IMG/VR virus record: IMGVR_UViG_3300042371_001386
Span: 20,902-84,901 of that record
From: a virus
Direction: 5' to 3' (one strand)
DNA: 64,000 bases
The notes under the pieces were generated by a model. It saw only the letters and a list, made by a program, of their open reading frames with translations, was not told where the DNA came from and did not search any database. Every line of letters begins with the position of its first letter. Position 1 is the stretch's first letter. A program made the position numbers and the translations under genes. This document shows, one piece after another, positions 26,281 through 34,929 of this stretch.

Positions 26281-26321
26281 ACAAAAATAAAACAAAAAAC
26301 CACGATTTTTAAAAATCGTGG
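26281..26321 (-). terminator. Rho-independent terminator after the gene at 26357
   Basis: An 11-bp perfect palindromic stem (26300-26310 with 26311-26321) is followed on the minus strand by TTTTTTGTTTTATTTTTG. Confidence 0.8.
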
Positions 26322-26356
26322 TAATGAAATATACTTAAAAAAAAGGCAAAGTAAAG

Positions 26357-26851
26357 TTAGTTGTAAGAATAAGTTCCAGTAAAAAAGCTTCTATGGAATT
26401 TATTTAGATGGTAGTCAATATCTTTTAGCAACAATGTAATTTTTTTCCTGACTTCGACCACATCTTCTTCTTTATCGACATTAATTTGTGAAATATCATA
26501 AATTTTATTGAATAAATCTTTAAAAATGAATTCTTCTTGCATGTTTTTTCTTTTTTTCTTCAATAATTTAAAAACATTCATTGCAATTTTATACAACTTG
26601 TCCATAAATTTATTTTTATCTGTATTGGATGAACTACTCATATCATCGAATGAATCTACCGCATCCTGTACTTTGCGACTTAAATCAGATAGTTCTTTTT
26701 TGGTATCTTCGCTTGATACCAAATCGCTCTGATCAATAATACCATCTTCATTTTCATCTGACACTTGTTTTAGGTCTGGATGGTACATCAAACCAGACGA
26801 TTCCAAATAAACATATTCTTTATAAAGCTTATAAAACCTATAATCAATCAT
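26357..26851 (-). CDS. Hypothetical protein with one EF-hand-like calcium loop
   Basis: 164 residues. DENEDGIIDQSD (32-43) is a canonical 12-residue EF-hand loop (acidic/Asn at 1, 3, 5, Gly at 6, Ile at 8, Asp at 9 and 12). The rest is charged helices (SDLSRKVQDAVDSF; FKLLKKKRKN). Only one loop is visible, so it could pair with a partner or be dockerin-like. Function unknown. Confidence 0.6.
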   Translation of the reverse strand: MIDYRFYKLYKEYVYLESSGLMYHPDLKQVSDENEDGIIDQSDLVSSEDTKKELSDLSRKVQDAVDSFDDMSSSSNTDKNKFMDKLYKIAMNVFKLLKKKRKNMQEEFIFKDLFNKIYDISQINVDKEEDVVEVRKKITLLLKDIDYHLNKFHRSFFTGTYSYN

Positions 26852-26871
26852 ATTATTCCTTAATCTACATC

Positions 26872-26902
26872 AAAAAAACATATGCTTTATATATGTTTTT
26901 TT
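26872..26902. terminator. Bidirectional hairpin in a divergent gap
   Basis: A 12-bp stem AAAAAAACATAT / ATATGTTTTTTT with a 7-base loop has T-runs on both strands. It lies between two diverging genes, where a terminator has no obvious upstream client. It may be an insulator, an attenuator or an operator. Confidence 0.45.
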
Positions 26903-26915
26903 ATAACTAATAAGT

Positions 26916-27230
26916 ATGACAAAAAGAAAAAACATTGCATTTTGGTTTTTATTTACAATGATATTATCAATAAGTGCATTAGATCTGTATCTTATAATAA
27001 GATTTCAAAATGTGCTTATACATGAAGAAAAGAACATAGTAGGCATTTGGCTAATAAGGCTAGATTCTGGGTCGGTTGCTTTATTTTCAGCGGTAAAAAT
27101 GTTTGGAACATGTTTAAGTTTAATGATTTGGAAAAAAATATTGATAAGCAATCAAAAATATGGATTTACGATTGGAATTAGTATTTTGGCATTTCAGATA
27201 TTTTTATTTTGTTGGCTACTATTCTTTTAA
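26916..27230 (+). CDS. Small multi-pass membrane protein
   Basis: 104 residues with about three hydrophobic helices (about 9-28, 45-65, 80-103) and basic N-terminus MTKRKN. No SD before the ATG. Convergent with, and overlapping by 4 bases, another small membrane gene. No family recognised. Confidence 0.55.
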   Translation: MTKRKNIAFWFLFTMILSISALDLYLIIRFQNVLIHEEKNIVGIWLIRLDSGSVALFSAVKMFGTCLSLMIWKKILISNQKYGFTIGISILAFQIFLFCWLLFF

Positions 27231-27553
27231 TGGCTGTGAAAACCTTTTAACAGAATAAATCCCAAGATGATAAAAATCAATCCAAACATTTGAAAATAGT
27301 TGAATGAGAATTTAAAAATCATTAAGGGAATGCAATATCCAATTACCAAAATCATAAAATCCCAATATATGCTATTAATGAGAATTTTTTCTTTATCATC
27401 TAAAGATTTAACAAGCGTAAACCAAATTACACTTCCACAAGTGTTTAAAAGAATTGAAACAATGAAAAACCAATGGCTTTTTCTGGTTGAATCAAAAAAA
27501 GTCAAAAACATTACCAGCGTGTAAAAAATACCAGCAAAAATGTAATGCCACAT
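27227..27553 (-). CDS. Small four-helix membrane protein (DMT/SMR-like)
   Basis: 108 residues with four predicted membrane helices (about 1-18, 28-46, 62-82, 87-105). The layout and length resemble half-size drug/metabolite transporters of the EamA/SMR type. The ending MFGLIFIILGFILLKG is typical of the last helix. Substrate unknown; similarity is by architecture only. Confidence 0.5.
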   Translation of the reverse strand: MWHYIFAGIFYTLVMFLTFFDSTRKSHWFFIVSILLNTCGSVIWFTLVKSLDDKEKILINSIYWDFMILVIGYCIPLMIFKFSFNYFQMFGLIFIILGFILLKGFHSH

Positions 27554-27572
27554 GACTTATATATGGTTCAAA

Positions 27573-28643
27573 TCATGTGTTAATATCCATTTTATTTTTA
27601 GATTCTTCTAAGCTAAATCCAAGTTGTTTGAATTCTTTCAATCTAAGAATTTGATCCAAATTTAAGTTACCAGCGGATTCAGCCCAGTCTTCAATTAATT
27701 TAGTTTTTAATTCCAAATCTGGGTTTGAGAAACATTTAACATATTTAAATCTGCTAGGCCTACTTCTTAAAGCCTCGTCTATTTTTTCAATGTTATTTGC
27801 AGTCAATATAAAAACAACTTTTTCATAAGAGTTATAAACACCATCTAAACAATTAAGTATTACATCAAATGTAAACTTGATTCCCATATTGTTACTTCCG
27901 TTATTGCCTTCTCCTATGATGCACTTTCTGCCATCAAAGTAATTATCAAAATCTTCCAAAAGAACAATCGTACCTGATGATATCTGAGAAAACATGAACA
28001 TGATGTCTATATTCGTAAATTCGGGAACGAATGTGATAATTGTTATTGGCAAATTATGTTTAACCGCAAGGTATTTTACATAAGAAGTTTTTCCATTACC
28101 TGGTTCACCATACAAAATAGCTCCTGTTTTAGAGTTGTTCAACAATATATTTCCTATCTCATCATCAAAGTCTTTCCATAAACTTTCTGGGAATATAGGA
28201 TTATTGGCGTATTTAATAGCTCCAATTTTATCTGTGTTCCATGGAGTTGCTATTCTAACTGGTACACCAAACAAATTAATTTGCAATTCCTTGAGACTAA
28301 CTTCTAAAAAAGTTTTTATATTTTTGTAATTCCAGCGAGTACACATTATAGAAGTAACTAAGTCCTTGCCTTGAAATCCAGCTTGAAGCAATCTCTCGTA
28401 ATGACTAATGTAAAACCATGGGAAATTTTTATTGAAACAAAAAGCCCTGTAAACTACCGGATGTCTTATCTCGGTAAAAAACTCTTCATCAATTATAAAT
28501 TTTTTTTCATCTTTGCAAATGTCATAAAGAGTTCTGAATGTGTTATTGTCGATTCTTATTTCTACTAAAATCAAATATCTAATTACTGCCCATATACCAA
28601 CAGCAATTCCACTCAATGCCAATATCGGTGTCATCCAGTTCAT
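27573..28643 (-). CDS. BCS1-like AAA ATPase with N-terminal membrane anchor
   Basis: 356 residues. One membrane helix (about 5-28), then the AAA core: Walker A YGEPGNGKTS (178-187), Walker B IVLLEDFDN (225-233), a sensor ILTANN and arginine-finger segment RSRPSRFK. The arrangement matches BCS1-like ATPases, known in mitochondria, some bacteria and large phages, where they move or unfold proteins at a membrane. The start overlaps closely with the upstream GNAT gene. Confidence 0.8.
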   Translation of the reverse strand: MNWMTPILALSGIAVGIWAVIRYLILVEIRIDNNTFRTLYDICKDEKKFIIDEEFFTEIRHPVVYRAFCFNKNFPWFYISHYERLLQAGFQGKDLVTSIMCTRWNYKNIKTFLEVSLKELQINLFGVPVRIATPWNTDKIGAIKYANNPIFPESLWKDFDDEIGNILLNNSKTGAILYGEPGNGKTSYVKYLAVKHNLPITIITFVPEFTNIDIMFMFSQISSGTIVLLEDFDNYFDGRKCIIGEGNNGSNNMGIKFTFDVILNCLDGVYNSYEKVVFILTANNIEKIDEALRSRPSRFKYVKCFSNPDLELKTKLIEDWAESAGNLNLDQILRLKEFKQLGFSLEESKNKMDINT

Positions 28644-28645
28644 AT

Positions 28646-29068
28646 TTATTTCCTCAAATCTAATCGAAAATTTAACTCATGTTGGAAAAAACCTAGATTT
28701 TTATAAAATCCAATATTTTTTTGATCGGTAGAAAGAACTAATTTATAGCAAGTCTCTCGTTTGGCTTGAAGAATAACATAATCTAATAAAATTTTTCCAA
28801 TTCCTTTTCTTTGAAAGTCTTCGGCCACGCAAACATCTTCAATGTGACCACACTTTTCTTTATAACGAAATTTAGATTCTAACAACAAACTGGCTGTAGC
28901 TACAATCCTATTATCGCATTCAACAACAAAAGTTTTAATTCCACATTTGCTTCTATGTTTTAAAATTTGAGAAATATCACTAGATTCAGAATATATTTCT
29001 CCCAAAACCTTAAGGCAATCCATGAATCCTTTGTTTAAATCTGATTTTCTAAATAATCTAATTTCCAA
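28646..29068 (-). CDS. GNAT-family N-acetyltransferase
   Basis: 140 residues. HIEDVCVAEDFQRKGIGKILLDYVI is the GNAT motif A with the R-x-x-G-x-G acetyl-CoA loop; LSTDQKNIGFYKNLGF is motif B with the N-x-x-FY pattern. Resembles glucosamine-6-phosphate N-acetyltransferase in length and end, but the acceptor is unknown. Divergent from the GT4 gene. Confidence 0.85.
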   Translation of the reverse strand: MEIRLFRKSDLNKGFMDCLKVLGEIYSESSDISQILKHRSKCGIKTFVVECDNRIVATASLLLESKFRYKEKCGHIEDVCVAEDFQRKGIGKILLDYVILQAKRETCYKLVLSTDQKNIGFYKNLGFFQHELNFRLDLRK

Positions 29069-29156
29069 TTTAAAAATCTCCTCTTGATCAAATCAAAATA
29101 ATCATGCATATTGTACAGAAATAAATGAGTCACTGTCAAACTGATAATGGACTGCG

Positions 29157-30194
29157 ATGAAATACATAACACACATAGGTCGCAAATTTTTAAGGAATGG
29201 TGGTGCTGAAATCCTTTTAAGAAGCATTTCATCACATGAGATGTTTCAAGGCGATTTGCAATTCAGACAAAGTTTATGCATCGATAGAAATTTTTATGAT
29301 AAAGAATTTTGCGAAACATTTCCTCATCCTGTATATCTTGGTGGAAAAAACGAAATAACTAAAGCAATTGAAAATGAAGATATAATTTTATTTTGGGGAG
29401 ACATCCAATTAAATAATCTAGATATTCCAAAACCAAAAGTTTGCATATTGTTCGTGTGCAGCGAAGAGCCTAATATAGTTTCCAATAATTCAAGCTATAT
29501 TACACATTGCATTGCGACATCAAAGAGAACGGCACTTAATTCGTGTGGCAATATACCATATACAGTAATTTACCCTGGATTTGATGAAATAAGACTAACG
29601 CCAACAGAAACTAGAGATTCGCAAAGAAAAAAAATGGGTCTTGGCGATGATGATTTTTTAGTTGGTATGATTTCAAGAATTGGAGAAAACAAAAGACAAT
29701 TTTGGCTTATGGAGGCAATTCAAAAAATAAATTCAGAAAAAATAAAAGCAGTTTTTGTTGGTGGAGGAAAAGATTTAAAAAAACTTAAAAATATGAATGT
29801 AAGAAATTGTTTGTTTGTCGGTCATCAAGATGATGTTGCAAATTGGTATCTGGCCATGGATGCTTTTTGTATATTGTCAAGAAGTGAAGGAGGGCCAACA
29901 ACCTTATTCGAATCATCTTATATGAAAGTTCCGTTGATATATACAGATTGCGGATTTACAAAAGAATTGTGCAATAGTTACAATTCTTTCTTTGTAAGAG
30001 ATGTTAAAGATTTAATAGAAGTTATAAAAATCATGCATTCATTAGGAAAAGAAAATTTAAAAAGATATACAAATAATAATTATAGCATATATGAAGAGTT
30101 TGGATCTATAGAAAAATCGGCCAAAAATTGGTACAAAACAATTAAAGATGTAGTGGCAAAAAAAGAAAGGGAAAATTGCAGATTACTTTCATAA
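29157..30194 (+). CDS. GT4-family glycosyltransferase (group 1)
   Basis: 345 residues, GT-B fold. The second half has MISRIGENKRQFWLMEAI, KAVFVGGGKDL, CLFVGHQDDVANWYLAMDAFCILSRSEGGPTTLFESSYMKVPLI, the classic E-x7-E region of group 1 transferases. No SD; GATAAT lies 8 bases before the ATG, so the message may be nearly leaderless. The donor sugar is not readable. Confidence 0.82.
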   Translation: MKYITHIGRKFLRNGGAEILLRSISSHEMFQGDLQFRQSLCIDRNFYDKEFCETFPHPVYLGGKNEITKAIENEDIILFWGDIQLNNLDIPKPKVCILFVCSEEPNIVSNNSSYITHCIATSKRTALNSCGNIPYTVIYPGFDEIRLTPTETRDSQRKKMGLGDDDFLVGMISRIGENKRQFWLMEAIQKINSEKIKAVFVGGGKDLKKLKNMNVRNCLFVGHQDDVANWYLAMDAFCILSRSEGGPTTLFESSYMKVPLIYTDCGFTKELCNSYNSFFVRDVKDLIEVIKIMHSLGKENLKRYTNNNYSIYEEFGSIEKSAKNWYKTIKDVVAKKERENCRLLS

Positions 30195-30806
30195 TCCAAT
30201 TCTTTTTATTCTTTTTAAATTTTTAATGTTAGAAGAACTTTTTTCATAATCTTGTTTGATCAGATCCATAAATTTTTCTTTTAAATTTTCTGGTATAGAC
30301 ATTAAAATCTTATCAATTAATTTATAATCGATGTAAAAAGTTCCTAACTTTACAAGTCCAAACTCACTAGAAAACCTTTTGTAAAAATCATGATACATAA
30401 TTTTCAAAGATGCAAATTCAGTGCTAAATTCTAAAGCAACAGGATTTTCCTTGTCTATTACAGTCTTTATTGACTTCAAGGCTTCTGAATATACTTTATA
30501 TGGATTCATGCTTTTTCCACTAGGAGAAAGTTCATCTTTAGCACCTTCTAATGTCATAAAAACAACATAGGTTGGTCTTGTTAATTCGTCTTTAAATTTG
30601 TTTTCATATTTGAATAAGTCTGGCATTTTTTGGAATAGAAAGTCTTTGACTCCTCTTGGATGCCTTATAAAATTCATTTTATATTTTTCATTTTCAGAAG
30701 CATAGAAATGGTAGTCGTATTGCCATTTACTTCCTTGCAATGCCACTGGCTTGAAATCTGATAAAACAGACCGCAATTCATTTATATATTGATAAAACGA
30801 TTTCAT
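30189..30806 (-). CDS. CTS-bearing cargo protein, paralogue family A
   Basis: 205 residues from tag MKSFYQYINELR; upstream in-frame codons precede the tag and are excluded. The central YSEALKSIKTVI...NPVALEFSTEFASLKIMYHDFYKRFSSEFG...FYIDYKLIDKI matches the genes at 20243 and 31240. Basic C-terminus. GTTAAATA is 11 bases upstream. Function unknown. Confidence 0.72.
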   Translation of the reverse strand: MKSFYQYINELRSVLSDFKPVALQGSKWQYDYHFYASENEKYKMNFIRHPRGVKDFLFQKMPDLFKYENKFKDELTRPTYVVFMTLEGAKDELSPSGKSMNPYKVYSEALKSIKTVIDKENPVALEFSTEFASLKIMYHDFYKRFSSEFGLVKLGTFYIDYKLIDKILMSIPENLKEKFMDLIKQDYEKSSSNIKNLKRIKRIGL

Positions 30807-30817
30807 GAATGTATATA

Positions 30818-30825
30818 TATTTAAC
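30818..30825 (-). promoter_or_regulatory. T4-late-like promoter element
   Basis: GTTAAATA on the minus strand, 11 bases before ATG 30806, with no SD in between. It sits in a TATATA-rich run, so this is weaker than the others. Confidence 0.3.
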
Positions 30826-30848
30826 CAAGGCATTCTCAAGAGGTTATA

Positions 30849-31238
30849 ATGAAAAGTATTAATGAATTTAAGGCAAGCGGAAAAATTAAAGACTTAGTTT
30901 ATAAATTATTTGAAGCAAGACAAGTCTCTCATACTGCTCATTTACAAACAAAAAGTTATGCCGAACATAAAGCTTTAAATTCTTTTTACAACGACCTACT
31001 TGATTTAGCAGATACATTCATTGAAACATACCAAGGCCAATATGGAATTATTAGTGGGTATGAAAGCATGAGTATTGAAAAAGAATCAGATATTGTCAAA
31101 TACCTTGAAGATTTTGCCAATGTAATCAAATCGAATAGAAAAAACTTAAATGAAGATGACACTCATTTGCATAATATACTTGATGAGATTATGGGTTTGA
31201 CTTTTCAAACTATTTACAAATTAAAATTTCTAAAATAA
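30849..31238 (+). CDS. DUF5856-like helical protein, possibly CTS-bearing
   Basis: 129 residues; SD AAGAGG. MKSINEFKASGK is tag-like but lacks the aromatic at position 7. The segment LFEARQVSHTAHLQTKSYAEHKALNSFYNDLLDLADTFIETYQGQYG recalls a phage family I believe is annotated DUF5856. It predicts a ferritin/Dps-like helical bundle with conserved His and Glu. Family name from memory; function unproven. Confidence 0.65.
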   Translation: MKSINEFKASGKIKDLVYKLFEARQVSHTAHLQTKSYAEHKALNSFYNDLLDLADTFIETYQGQYGIISGYESMSIEKESDIVKYLEDFANVIKSNRKNLNEDDTHLHNILDEIMGLTFQTIYKLKFLK

Positions 31239-31239
31239 A

Positions 31240-31998
31240 TTATGATATTGAAGATGCTTTATTTTTATGAGACATTTTAAATTTTCTTATTTTAGAAACA
31301 TAAGATTTCTTTTCTAAATCTACATCTTGTATTATTTTAATGAGTTTATCTGGTAAAGATTGATCTATTTTTCTTGAATCTCTTATTATGCTATCAATTT
31401 TTTCTTTCTTTATATAAAAGTCAGATCCAACAAAAGCGTATTGGGTGTGAAGATAATGTTTGTAAAATCTATCATATATTGATATTAAGCTTGGGTCTTG
31501 ATCACTGGGAGATATCCAAAACGCATCAGGATTCTTTTCCTCGATAACCTTTCTGGTTGCAACAATCACATTGGCATATACAAATAATGGATCGCTTTCT
31601 TCAAATTTACCAAATTTTGGAGTAAAATTACTTTTTTCGCTATATAAATCTAATTTGAAAATTGATTTTAGATTATTTAAAAATATATCAATAATTTTTT
31701 TACCTAAATCAGAATTCTTATCGATTGAAAGTTTTGCGAGAAATATCTTAGCAATTTCAGCCGATAATCTTCTGCCGAAATTTTCAAATTGAACTTCATA
31801 ATTGTCAGAATGCTCAATATCATATTCTTTTGATTTAAATTGATATCCAAAACCAGTACCAAAATTAGACAACTTGACAGAATTAAGTGGTGCTTGCATC
31901 GCTGGATATGTTTTCCCAGTTATGGGATCAGTCCAATTAAACGAAACTTCTTGCAACAAATCTTCAATAAGGTAATTTTTAAAATTCAATTTGAACAT
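31240..31998 (-). CDS. CTS-bearing cargo protein, paralogue family A
   Basis: 252 residues. The tag is shifted by a few residues: MFKLNFKNYLIEDLLQE. The core YANVIVATRKVIEEKNPDAFWISPSDQDPSLISIYDRFYKHYL...FYIKKEKIDSI matches the genes at 20243 and 30189. GATAAATA lies 4 bases before the ATG; no SD. Convergent with the gene at 30849. Confidence 0.72.
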   Translation of the reverse strand: MFKLNFKNYLIEDLLQEVSFNWTDPITGKTYPAMQAPLNSVKLSNFGTGFGYQFKSKEYDIEHSDNYEVQFENFGRRLSAEIAKIFLAKLSIDKNSDLGKKIIDIFLNNLKSIFKLDLYSEKSNFTPKFGKFEESDPLFVYANVIVATRKVIEEKNPDAFWISPSDQDPSLISIYDRFYKHYLHTQYAFVGSDFYIKKEKIDSIIRDSRKIDQSLPDKLIKIIQDVDLEKKSYVSKIRKFKMSHKNKASSIS

Positions 31999-32001
31999 AC
32001 A

Positions 32002-32469
32002 TTATTTATCTAATATTTTGTATTTTTCTTGCAAATAAGCAAGCAATTCTTTTTGTTCTTCATCCAAAGTCTTATTTTTGTCGAAAAGTATTTCATATCT
32101 TTTCTGCATTTCTTGGAATGTTTCTCTTTTTTTCTTAATTGGAAATTCAGTTTTATAGTATTGGATATCATCTGCTATATCAATGGAATCTAAAAAGGCA
32201 CTATAATCTACGGCAAAACCTATTCTTTTTTCAGAATATTTAAGAACTTTCATATCAACATTTTTAGTTGGTATCTTTCTAATTTCTGCAATAGTGTATT
32301 TAATTTCATTAGTTGCAATTGATGGTTTTGAATTTGTCTTTTTATTGAATTCATGGATCAAATCATTGAATTTAATCCAATAATTTTTAGTTGAAACCTC
32401 AACAGCAATAGGGTTTTCAATTTTATCTTGCGACAACAATAGAAATATAACTGAAAATAAAGAACACAT
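32002..32469 (-). CDS. Secreted hypothetical protein
   Basis: 155 residues from MCSLFSVIFLLLSQDK; chosen over upstream ATGs because AAGGAGA sits before 32469. A short signal peptide is followed by a charged helical body ending in EEQKELLAYLQEKYKILDK. No family recognised. Confidence 0.6.
   Translation of the reverse strand: MCSLFSVIFLLLSQDKIENPIAVEVSTKNYWIKFNDLIHEFNKKTNSKPSIATNEIKYTIAEIRKIPTKNVDMKVLKYSEKRIGFAVDYSAFLDSIDIADDIQYYKTEFPIKKKRETFQEMQKRYEILFDKNKTLDEEQKELLAYLQEKYKILDK
32003..32010 (-). promoter_or_regulatory. T4-late-like promoter element
   Basis: GATAAATA on the minus strand, 4 bases before ATG 31998, overlapping the 3' end of the preceding gene. It matches seven of eight bases of TATAAATA. 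Confidence 0.42.
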
Positions 32470-32584
32470 AATAATTCTCCTTGAGTTTGTTTTCATAAGA
32501 ATAATTTGATTTGTTTCATTTGTCAATCGATCTTGCTTTAATATTAGAAATGATTTAAAATCTCTTCATTCAAAGGAGAAAATT

Positions 32585-33103
32585 ATGAATGAACTTGAAA
32601 ATCCAGTGGCATTAGGAGTCACAATAACTCTTGATCCAACCGAACAGTTAATCTGCAAGGCTATCGCCAAAAAAAGATATCAAAATTCAAGAAGTATGAA
32701 TGTCAAAAACTCTAAAATTGGCGATCAATCTAATGAGCAGACTGATCTTGAAGGAGTTTCATCTGAATTGGCGTTTTGTAAGATGTTCAATGTATATCCC
32801 GATCTAACTGCACAAGTAAAATCTTCAATAGATGGTACAGATCAAGGCGATGCTGTGCTGCGTGATGGAAGAACTGTCGATGTAAAAAGCACAAGATATT
32901 TAACAGGAAGACTACTTGCTGTGAGATGGAAGAAACAAAATGTCGATTTGTTCGCTTTGATGATAGGAACTTTCCCAACATATACATTTAAAGGATTTAT
33001 GAAAAGTGAAGAGCTTTTAAAAGAAGAAAGAATGGGTAATTTAGGTCACGGAAATAGCTACATAGCACAACAGCATGAACTTAAAGATCTTGAAAATATT
33101 TAA
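32585..33103 (+). CDS. PD-(D/E)XK-like nuclease
   Basis: 172 residues; strong SD AAAGGAGA. LEGVSSELAFCKMF provides the helix Glu, and DAVLRDGRTVDVKSTRYLTGRLLAV gives Asp, then D-x-K in strand order, the layout of the PD-(D/E)XK fold. Such proteins cut DNA (restriction, recombination or host DNA degradation). Assigned by motif only. Confidence 0.65.
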   Translation: MNELENPVALGVTITLDPTEQLICKAIAKKRYQNSRSMNVKNSKIGDQSNEQTDLEGVSSELAFCKMFNVYPDLTAQVKSSIDGTDQGDAVLRDGRTVDVKSTRYLTGRLLAVRWKKQNVDLFALMIGTFPTYTFKGFMKSEELLKEERMGNLGHGNSYIAQQHELKDLENI

Positions 33104-33118
33104 AATAGGAGTCGAATT

Positions 33119-33616
33119 ATCAATAGTTTATTTAAAATTTCTTTTTTTTTTACATTATTTTTATGTGGTTGCCCAAAAACAACTAATGATAATTCAAATA
33201 AAATAAAGCAAAATCCTGTAGAAGAAAAACCTAGTCAAAATATAGATTATAAAAATGAATATTCCGAATCAAATCTAAAGCTCTTAAAGCTGCATAATAA
33301 ACAAAGAGAGTACAAAGGCAGGGTTGGATTAGATTTAGATAAAACTCTTATAAATTACGCACAAAAGCATGCTGAATGGATGGCTAAAAAAAACAACCTT
33401 ACTCATTCTGATATATCTGTTTTAATGGGTAAATATCATACTGCTGGTGAAAACATAGCTTGGAATCAAGAAGACGAGGATGAAGTGACAAATTCATGGA
33501 TGAATTCTTCTGGTCATCGTGCAAATATCCTGAATAGAAGTTTTTCCAAAGTTGGATTTGGTGTCGCATCAGCAAAAGATGGAAGTCTATATTGGTGTAC
33601 TGTTTTTGGTGACTGA
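33119..33616 (+). CDS. CAP-domain (SCP/PR1, YkwD-like) lipoprotein with non-ATG start
   Basis: About 165 residues. The C-terminal ~120 residues are a CAP domain: LLKLHNKQREYKG, YAQKHAEWMAKKNNLTHSD, AGENIAWNQ, VTNSWMNSSGHRANILNRSFSKVGFGVA. The first ATG in frame (33380) would remove half the domain. Upstream the frame stays open to AGGAG (33107-33111), with ATT 33116 or ATC 33119 the only starts at the right distance. That adds a hydrophobic signal and lipobox (LFLCGC), so a lipidated secreted protein. A mutated or misread start codon is the alternative. Confidence 0.75.
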   Translation: MNSLFKISFFFTLFLCGCPKTTNDNSNKIKQNPVEEKPSQNIDYKNEYSESNLKLLKLHNKQREYKGRVGLDLDKTLINYAQKHAEWMAKKNNLTHSDISVLMGKYHTAGENIAWNQEDEDEVTNSWMNSSGHRANILNRSFSKVGFGVASAKDGSLYWCTVFGD

Positions 33617-34045
33617 TTCCATTTTTAAATATAAATTCTTAGGTGGTTCTTTGTAATAAAACTTTATATAAGGACAAATCCAAGCCCCTTGATCAGACAT
33701 CATACCTTTGAGATTTTCCTCATGGACATCATAAAGCCAACCATCATACAATGGCTCTTTGTAAATCATTTTAACATCACATGATGGAAAATAATTATCT
33801 GATACCAAAAGAATAAAGCCATTTTTATAATCTGATAATTTTTTAAGCTTGCATCCTATATTTATCAATCTGTCTGTTCCAACAACCACTGGAGATAATG
33901 CCATATCTGTAATTTGTGCTGGTGCAAAATCATAAAATTCTCCATTTTTTTCAAACATCCATCTATTGTCTCTTTTCAAAACAAAGAATGTTCTTACTCC
34001 AATTTTTTCGTAATCACTATTATCAAATTCATTTAAAACACTCAT
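33587..34045 (-). CDS. Hypothetical protein
   Basis: 152 residues, beta-rich, with many aromatic residues (VRTFFVLKRDNRWMFEKNGEFYDF; YDGWLYDVHEENL). Overlaps the CAP gene's end by 30 bases on the opposite strand and abuts the upstream gene's stop. No family recognised. First of a compact minus-strand operon running back to 37291. Confidence 0.6.
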   Translation of the reverse strand: MSVLNEFDNSDYEKIGVRTFFVLKRDNRWMFEKNGEFYDFAPAQITDMALSPVVVGTDRLINIGCKLKKLSDYKNGFILLVSDNYFPSCDVKMIYKEPLYDGWLYDVHEENLKGMMSDQGAWICPYIKFYYKEPPKNLYLKMESVTKNSTPI

Positions 34046-34479
34046 TAGCAGTCCTTAAATTTGTTTTGTGTTATCTTTATTTTTTCAATATCTTTAGCTG
34101 GTCTAGAAAAAACTTTCAGAACCACTTCTTCTTTTCTATAATTGAGTACAAATATAATCATATCGCACTCTAAAGATTTACTTTTAGATGCGTATAAAAT
34201 ATTATGAATTTCAATCTTTTTTGATATTAGATTCTCGATACAACCAGCAACATCGAAGGCAAAATTGTAATAGAATGTTTTGCCATCTCTTGCTCCTCCA
34301 ACAATTTCATTTCTCGATGGACAAGCAAGCAATTCTATCCTTTTCGTATCTTCGTCAAAGGTTACTTTGGTGTGAATATTAGTTTCCATATCAGATTCTT
34401 TTCTTTTTGCCTCTCCTATATAGCACCAATTGATGTATACGCTTTCAAATATTTTTTTATATATTGGTTTAATTTTCAT
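34045..34479 (-). CDS. Hypothetical protein
   Basis: 144 residues, one base overlap with the genes on both sides. Mixed alpha/beta; no motif recognised. Probably translated by coupling within the operon. Confidence 0.6.
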   Translation of the reverse strand: MKIKPIYKKIFESVYINWCYIGEAKRKESDMETNIHTKVTFDEDTKRIELLACPSRNEIVGGARDGKTFYYNFAFDVAGCIENLISKKIEIHNILYASKSKSLECDMIIFVLNYRKEEVVLKVFSRPAKDIEKIKITQNKFKDC

Positions 34480-34679
34480 TAATTGTACCCTGCCTTTTTG
34501 TCTATTTCGATAATCATCTTCAATACTTTTTCTACCTCACTAAGCATCTCTGCTTTAGTTCCGTAGAATCTAAAATCTCCAAAATCATGGGCAACATCCC
34601 AAGGATAATTGGGTGACAACCTCTCTGCTTCGACATGAACACCATCTGAGGTATCAAAAATTATTTTTTTCATTTTCAT
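34479..34679 (-). CDS. Hypothetical small protein
   Basis: 66 residues from MKMKKIIFDTSDGVHVEAERL; the longer frame starts inside the upstream gene, and GAG(AAATG) gives a weak SD here. The beginning suggests two beta strands then a helix. Unknown function. Confidence 0.55.
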   Translation of the reverse strand: MKMKKIIFDTSDGVHVEAERLSPNYPWDVAHDFGDFRFYGTKAEMLSEVEKVLKMIIEIDKKAGYN

Positions 34680-34683
34680 TTCT

Positions 34684-34914
34684 CTAAAAGGGTAATTCGT
34701 CAATTGTAAAAAACTTTGGAGGAACAACTTTGTATTCTTCTCCTATAAAATCAAGTATTTGTTGCTTTCTTTCATCTGGTAAAAAATCAAAAGTTAATGC
34801 CAACAAATCAATAGCTACATTAACTTCATCTTCTTCATTTGATGATGCTGATTTTATAATAGAATTTAAAAAATTCATAATCTTCTTTTTGATTTCAAGA
34901 TTATTTTTTTTCAC
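34684..34914 (-). CDS. Hypothetical small acidic protein, GTG start
   Basis: 76 residues starting at GTG 34914, which has a good SD (GGAG, 34923-34926) 8 bases before it; the ATG at 34947 lies upstream of the promoter. Helical, acidic (SNEEDEVNVAIDLLALTFDFLPDERKQQILDFIGEE). Unknown function. Confidence 0.6.
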   Translation of the reverse strand: MKKNNLEIKKKIMNFLNSIIKSASSNEEDEVNVAIDLLALTFDFLPDERKQQILDFIGEEYKVVPPKFFTIDELPF

Positions 34915-34929
34915 AGTATAAACTCCATA

